Source: Ectopseudomonas composti
GTDB lineage: Bacteria; Pseudomonadota; Gammaproteobacteria; Pseudomonadales; Pseudomonadaceae
DNA length: 64,000 bases
NCBI RefSeq assembly: GCF_001567565.1
Contig: NZ_LSSW01000006.1
Span: forward strand, 62,001-126,000
Direction: 5' to 3'
Part shown: positions 61,759-64,000 of the stretch, piece by piece
Layout of the letters: the number at the start of each line of letters is the position of its first letter
Numbering within the stretch: the stretch's first letter is position 1
The notes under the pieces: generated by a model
Told to the model about the DNA's origin: nothing
Seen by the model: the letters and a program-made list of their open reading frames with translations, nothing else
Database searches by the model: none
Made by a program: the position numbers and the translations under genes

Positions 61759-62433
61759 TCAGGAGCGGAAGAGACGCGAGTACTGGCGCTCGTGCGCCAT
61801 GCTCGCCAGGGCCAGGCCGAACACGGCGCTGCCCCAGTGTTCGGGGGAAAGGCTGGCGGCCTGCTGCTGGGCAGCATCGAGCTGCGGCAGCAGGCGGCTG
61901 GTCAGGCGCTGGGCGGCCTGCTGGCCGAGTGGCAGCACCTTCATCAGTACGGCGAGCTGGTTTTCCAGCCAGCCCCAGAGCCAGGCGGCCAGGGCGTCAT
62001 CCGGGGTGATCTGCCAGGCGCGTGCCGCCAGTGCCCAGGCCAGGGCCAGGCCGGGTTCATCCTGGGTTGCGAGCAGCTTGCGCGCCGCTTCGTCCAGCTC
62101 GGGCAGGCCGTCGAGCAGTTGCCGCAGCGAGTAGCCCATCTGCCGGCTTTCCAGGGCCAGTTCGCGAGTTTCGCGGCTGGCGCGGTGCTGCTCGGCCAGC
62201 GTCTGCAGCTCTGCCCAATCAGCGTTTGCGGCGGCGCGGCAGTGAGCGAGCAGCAACGGCGCTTCGAAACGGGCGAGGTTGAGCGCGAGCTGATCGGCCA
62301 GCCAGCGCTCGGCGCTCTCTGCATCGCTGACCAGACCGCTGTCGATGGCCCATTCCAGACCTTGCGAATAGCTGTAGCCACCGATGGGCAGCTGCGGGCT
62401 GGCCAGGCGCAACAATGCCCAGGCGGGTTTCAT
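61759..62433 (-). CDS. ureF: Urease accessory protein UreF
   Basis: The 224-residue helical protein begins [26 protein letters not shown] and ends with the conserved [13 protein letters not shown]. UreF bridges UreG and the UreD-apo-urease complex. The chosen start is ATG 62433 ([12 protein letters not shown]). The ureD and ureABC genes are not in this window; pseudomonads commonly keep them elsewhere. Confidence 0.95.
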   Translation of the reverse strand: MKPAWALLRLASPQLPIGGYSYSQGLEWAIDSGLVSDAESAERWLADQLALNLARFEAPLLLAHCRAAANADWAELQTLAEQHRASRETRELALESRQMGYSLRQLLDGLPELDEAARKLLATQDEPGLALAWALAARAWQITPDDALAAWLWGWLENQLAVLMKVLPLGQQAAQRLTSRLLPQLDAAQQQAASLSPEHWGSAVFGLALASMAHERQYSRLFRS

Positions 62434-62467
62434 GACGCGGCTCCGGTGCGTCCTGCGCGGTTCGACC

Positions 62468-62968
62468 TCACTTGCGGACACCGAACTGGTGCAGGCGCGG
62501 GCCGTAGTTGAACTCCTCGTCACCATGATGGGAGTGATGATGACCGCCGCCGTAGGCTCCCTGCTCGGGCTGATACGGCGCCTCGATGGCTTCGACCAGG
62601 GCGCCGAGCTGCTCCAGCATCGCCTTGAGTACATAGTCGTCGGGCAGGCGCAGCCAGCCGTCGCCCAGCTGCAGGGCGACGTGGCGGTTGCCCAGGTGGT
62701 AGGCAGCGCGCATCAGCTCGAAGGAGCTGGCGCAGGTGACGTGCAGCAGCGGCTCGGCCTTGGCGCGCACGCGCACGATGCGACCGTCCTTGGCCTGCAG
62801 GCATTCGCCATCGGCCAGTGCCGGCTGGCCGCGTTCGAGGAACAGACCAACCTCTTCACCTGTGGTGGTGAAGCAGCGCAGACGACTTTTGCTGCGCGCC
62901 TCGAAGGTCAGTTCCAGTTCAGCGCTGTAATCGGTTTGCGGCGCGATTCGGGTGTGGATCACCAGCAT
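62468..62968 (-). CDS. ureE: Urease accessory nickel chaperone UreE
   Basis: The 166-residue protein has the UreE N-terminal domain (LVIHTRIAPQTDYSAELELTF) and ends in a His-rich tail (GGGHHHSHHGDEEFNYGPRLH) that binds nickel. Two ATGs fit, 62974 and 62968; GGAA lies 3 bases before the first and 9 before the second, so I prefer 62968. It is the first gene of ureE-ureF-ureG-hupE. Confidence 0.94.
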   Translation of the reverse strand: MLVIHTRIAPQTDYSAELELTFEARSKSRLRCFTTTGEEVGLFLERGQPALADGECLQAKDGRIVRVRAKAEPLLHVTCASSFELMRAAYHLGNRHVALQLGDGWLRLPDDYVLKAMLEQLGALVEAIEAPYQPEQGAYGGGHHHSHHGDEEFNYGPRLHQFGVRK

Positions 62969-63003
62969 GTGCATCTATTCCGGGGCAATGTGCCCGGAAA
63001 TAG

Positions 63004-63019
63004 TGCAAGTGGCTTGCCA
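63004..63019 (-). promoter_or_regulatory. Sigma-54 promoter of the ureE operon
   Basis: The minus strand reads TGGCAAGCCACTTGCA, matching TGGCACG-N4-TTGCA at 11 of 12 fixed positions. The start would be near 62993, 19-25 nt before ureE. Confidence 0.75.
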
Positions 63020-63058
63020 AGGCGCAAGCGTGCCGCAGCGCGGCGCATTTCTGCGCGC

Positions 63059-63067
63059 TGTGGATAA
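63059..63067 (-). other. DnaA-box-like nonamer upstream of ureE
   Basis: TGTGGATAA on the plus strand is the complement of the consensus TTATCCACA. It lies between the sigma-54 promoter and desT, in the same orientation as the boxes at 56411, 59025 and 59374. Confidence 0.45.
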
Positions 63068-63080
63068 CTTGGTGAGGCGG

Positions 63081-63782
63081 TCAGGATTTATTTGGTGCGC
63101 TTTCGTCTGCTTTGCACGATTGTGGTGCACTCTGCTCGGCAGGCTTGCCTGGGCCCAGCCAATGCTTGCCACCGACCATGATGAAGCGCAGCTGCTGGAT
63201 GACCTTGGCTTCCGCCGTGAGGTGGGCAGGCAGGGTTTCGGCGGGCGGGTCGATCAGCTCGGGCAGGGTGGCGAACACGGTCTTGACCACCAGATCGGAA
63301 ACCACGTCGAGCGCTGCATCGCCGAGGTGCGGCATGCGGTTCATCAGCTTGAGGTCGGCGGCCAGATCACTGGTGATGCGTTCGCGCAGGGCTGCGATGG
63401 CCTGACGTACCGGCTGTGAACCGCCGTACTGTTCGCGAGCCAGGAACAGGAACTGGCCGTGGTTGGCGGCTACCTCGGCGAGGAAGATACGTACCGAGGC
63501 GTCGATCATGCCGCGCATCTCGAACTCGTGGCGGCGTACCTGGCGAATCGCCGCGCGAAAGGTCTCGCCGACCTCCGCTACCAGCGCCAGGCCCAGTTCG
63601 TCCATGTCCGCGAAGTGACGGTAGAAACCGGTGGGCACGATGCCGGCGACGCGCGTCACTTCGCGCAGGCTCAGGCTGCCAAAACCGCGGCCACTCTCCA
63701 TCAGGGTGAGCGCGGCGTCCATCAGGGCCTGGCGGGTCTGCTGCTTCTGTTCGGCGCGTGGCGTCATGCGAGATCGAGTCAT
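63081..63782 (-). CDS. desT: TetR family fatty-acid regulator DesT
   Basis: The 233-residue protein has an N-terminal helix-turn-helix (SLSLREVTRVAGIVPTGFYRHF) and the long C-terminus with FLFLAREQYGGSQPVRQAI that I recall for P. aeruginosa DesT (PA4890), beside ureE (PA4891). DesT senses acyl-CoA saturation and represses desCB. ATG 63782 and ATG 63767 (MTPRAEQKQQTR) are both possible. It is divergent from a probable desC, with palindromes between. Confidence 0.92.
   Translation of the reverse strand: MTRSRMTPRAEQKQQTRQALMDAALTLMESGRGFGSLSLREVTRVAGIVPTGFYRHFADMDELGLALVAEVGETFRAAIRQVRRHEFEMRGMIDASVRIFLAEVAANHGQFLFLAREQYGGSQPVRQAIAALRERITSDLAADLKLMNRMPHLGDAALDVVSDLVVKTVFATLPELIDPPAETLPAHLTAEAKVIQQLRFIMVGGKHWLGPGKPAEQSAPQSCKADESAPNKS
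63113..63129 (-). promoter_or_regulatory. NtrC-like binding site inside the desT 3' end
   Basis: TGCACG-ATTGT-GGTGCA matches TGCACC-N5-GGTGCA at 11 of 12 positions, with a perfect TGCAC-N7-GTGCA palindrome. The centre is about 128 bp upstream of the start predicted for ureE. Confidence 0.65.
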
Positions 63783-63842
63783 TGAGCGATGGCGCACTCT
63801 AGCAAATGCGGGCAGTGAGCGTCGAACCGCATACGGTCTTCC

Positions 63843-63900
63843 AGTGTACAAGTGTTGACTGAGTGGCGGGCGCCTGCGAGCATTGTGAACACTTGTTCAC
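63843..63900. promoter_or_regulatory. Probable DesT operators in the desT-desC divergent region
   Basis: GTGAACACTTGTTCAC (63885-63900) is palindromic at 7 of 8 positions per arm and stands 8 bases before the desC start. AGTGTACAAGTGTTGACT (63843-63860) is a looser palindrome, 6 of 9 per arm. The related E. coli FabR binds similar sites. Confidence 0.6.
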
Positions 63901-63908
63901 TGGAAGGC

Positions 63909-64000
63909 ATGATGGCTCTGATACCCCTGTCTCTCGCGCGTCGTCTGCGCCGCCCGCTGCAGCCTTTGCGCCACCTGTGTGGCAATGGCTGGCTGCGCGA
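63909..64000 (+). CDS. desC: Probable desaturase electron-transfer reductase DesC, N-terminus (3' end outside window)
   Basis: Thirty complete codons are present (MMALIPLSLARRLRRPLQPL...). The start has GGAAGG four bases upstream. The sequence is too short to identify alone; the call rests on divergent position next to desT and the operator between them, since the P. aeruginosa order is desT, desC (PA4889), desB. ATG 63912 is an equal start. Confidence 0.6.
   Translation, partial: MMALIPLSLARRLRRPLQPLRHLCGNGWLR

Overview
The window is chromosomal DNA of a Pseudomonas. The base composition is GC-rich, and the gene order from motB-rsgA-orn through miaA-hfq-hflX-hflKC, hisZ-purA, rnr-rlmB, rpsF-rpsR-rplI-dnaB-alr, ygiQ, the urease accessory genes and desT is the order I remember from the P. 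aeruginosa PA4953-to-PA4889 stretch. Details such as the giant DUF4347 locus suggest a species other than P. aeruginosa, perhaps of the P. mendocina/oleovorans group, but that placement is inference.

Layout. 1-6.4 kb: end of the flagellar stator gene motB, then rsgA, a membrane-linked methyltransferase, orn, queG, nnr and tsaE. 6.4-17.5 kb: amiB-mutL-miaA-hfq-hflX-hflK-hflC, a DUF2065 microprotein, hisZ and purA. 17.5-19.9 kb: a chemoreceptor and two tRNA-Leu(CAG) genes. 20-28.4 kb: rnr-rlmB, the ribosomal operon rpsF-rpsR-DUF2232-rplI, dnaB and alr. 28.4-33.7 kb: a 7TMR-DISM diguanylate cyclase, YgiQ and a methyltransferase. 34.3-49.1 kb: an accessory block with a TolC-like lipoprotein, a 2218-residue DUF4347/repeat protein, two phage-tail-collar proteins, a DUF6916 protein, a GNAT enzyme and a three-gene operon of HlyD-type adaptors, one fused to an M50 metalloprotease and one to a GAF-like domain. 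49.1-56.2 kb: an operon of transglutaminase-DUF2126, a fused ATP-grasp/alpha-E protein and a second transglutaminase. 56.5-60.4 kb: DUF808, LOG, LysE and GDPD genes. 60.5-64 kb: hupE/ureJ, ureG, ureF, ureE, desT and the start of a probable desC.

The most interesting block is 34.3-49.1 kb. It looks like a dedicated export system: a TolC-type outer-membrane factor, three periplasmic-adaptor polypeptides and an intramembrane-type metalloprotease, but no ABC ATPase or RND pump in view. A very large surface-type protein without RTX repeats or a beta-barrel is encoded directly upstream of the TolC gene and is the obvious candidate cargo. The two tail-collar proteins and the DUF6916 protein sit between the two halves.

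A second theme is nitrogen control. The transglutaminase/ATP-grasp operon and the ureEFG-hupE operon each have a sigma-54 type -24/-12 element with an NtrC-like palindrome about 115-130 bp upstream of the predicted start. This would place the poorly understood amidoligase/transglutaminase system in the nitrogen-limitation regulon.

Other non-coding structure includes two diverged ~145-bp palindromic MITE-like elements (25.5 and 34.1 kb), a cluster of same-orientation DnaA-box-like nonamers between 56.2 and 63.1 kb, a terminator that overlaps the probable dnaB promoter, and a 25-codon ORF with a strong ribosome-binding site.
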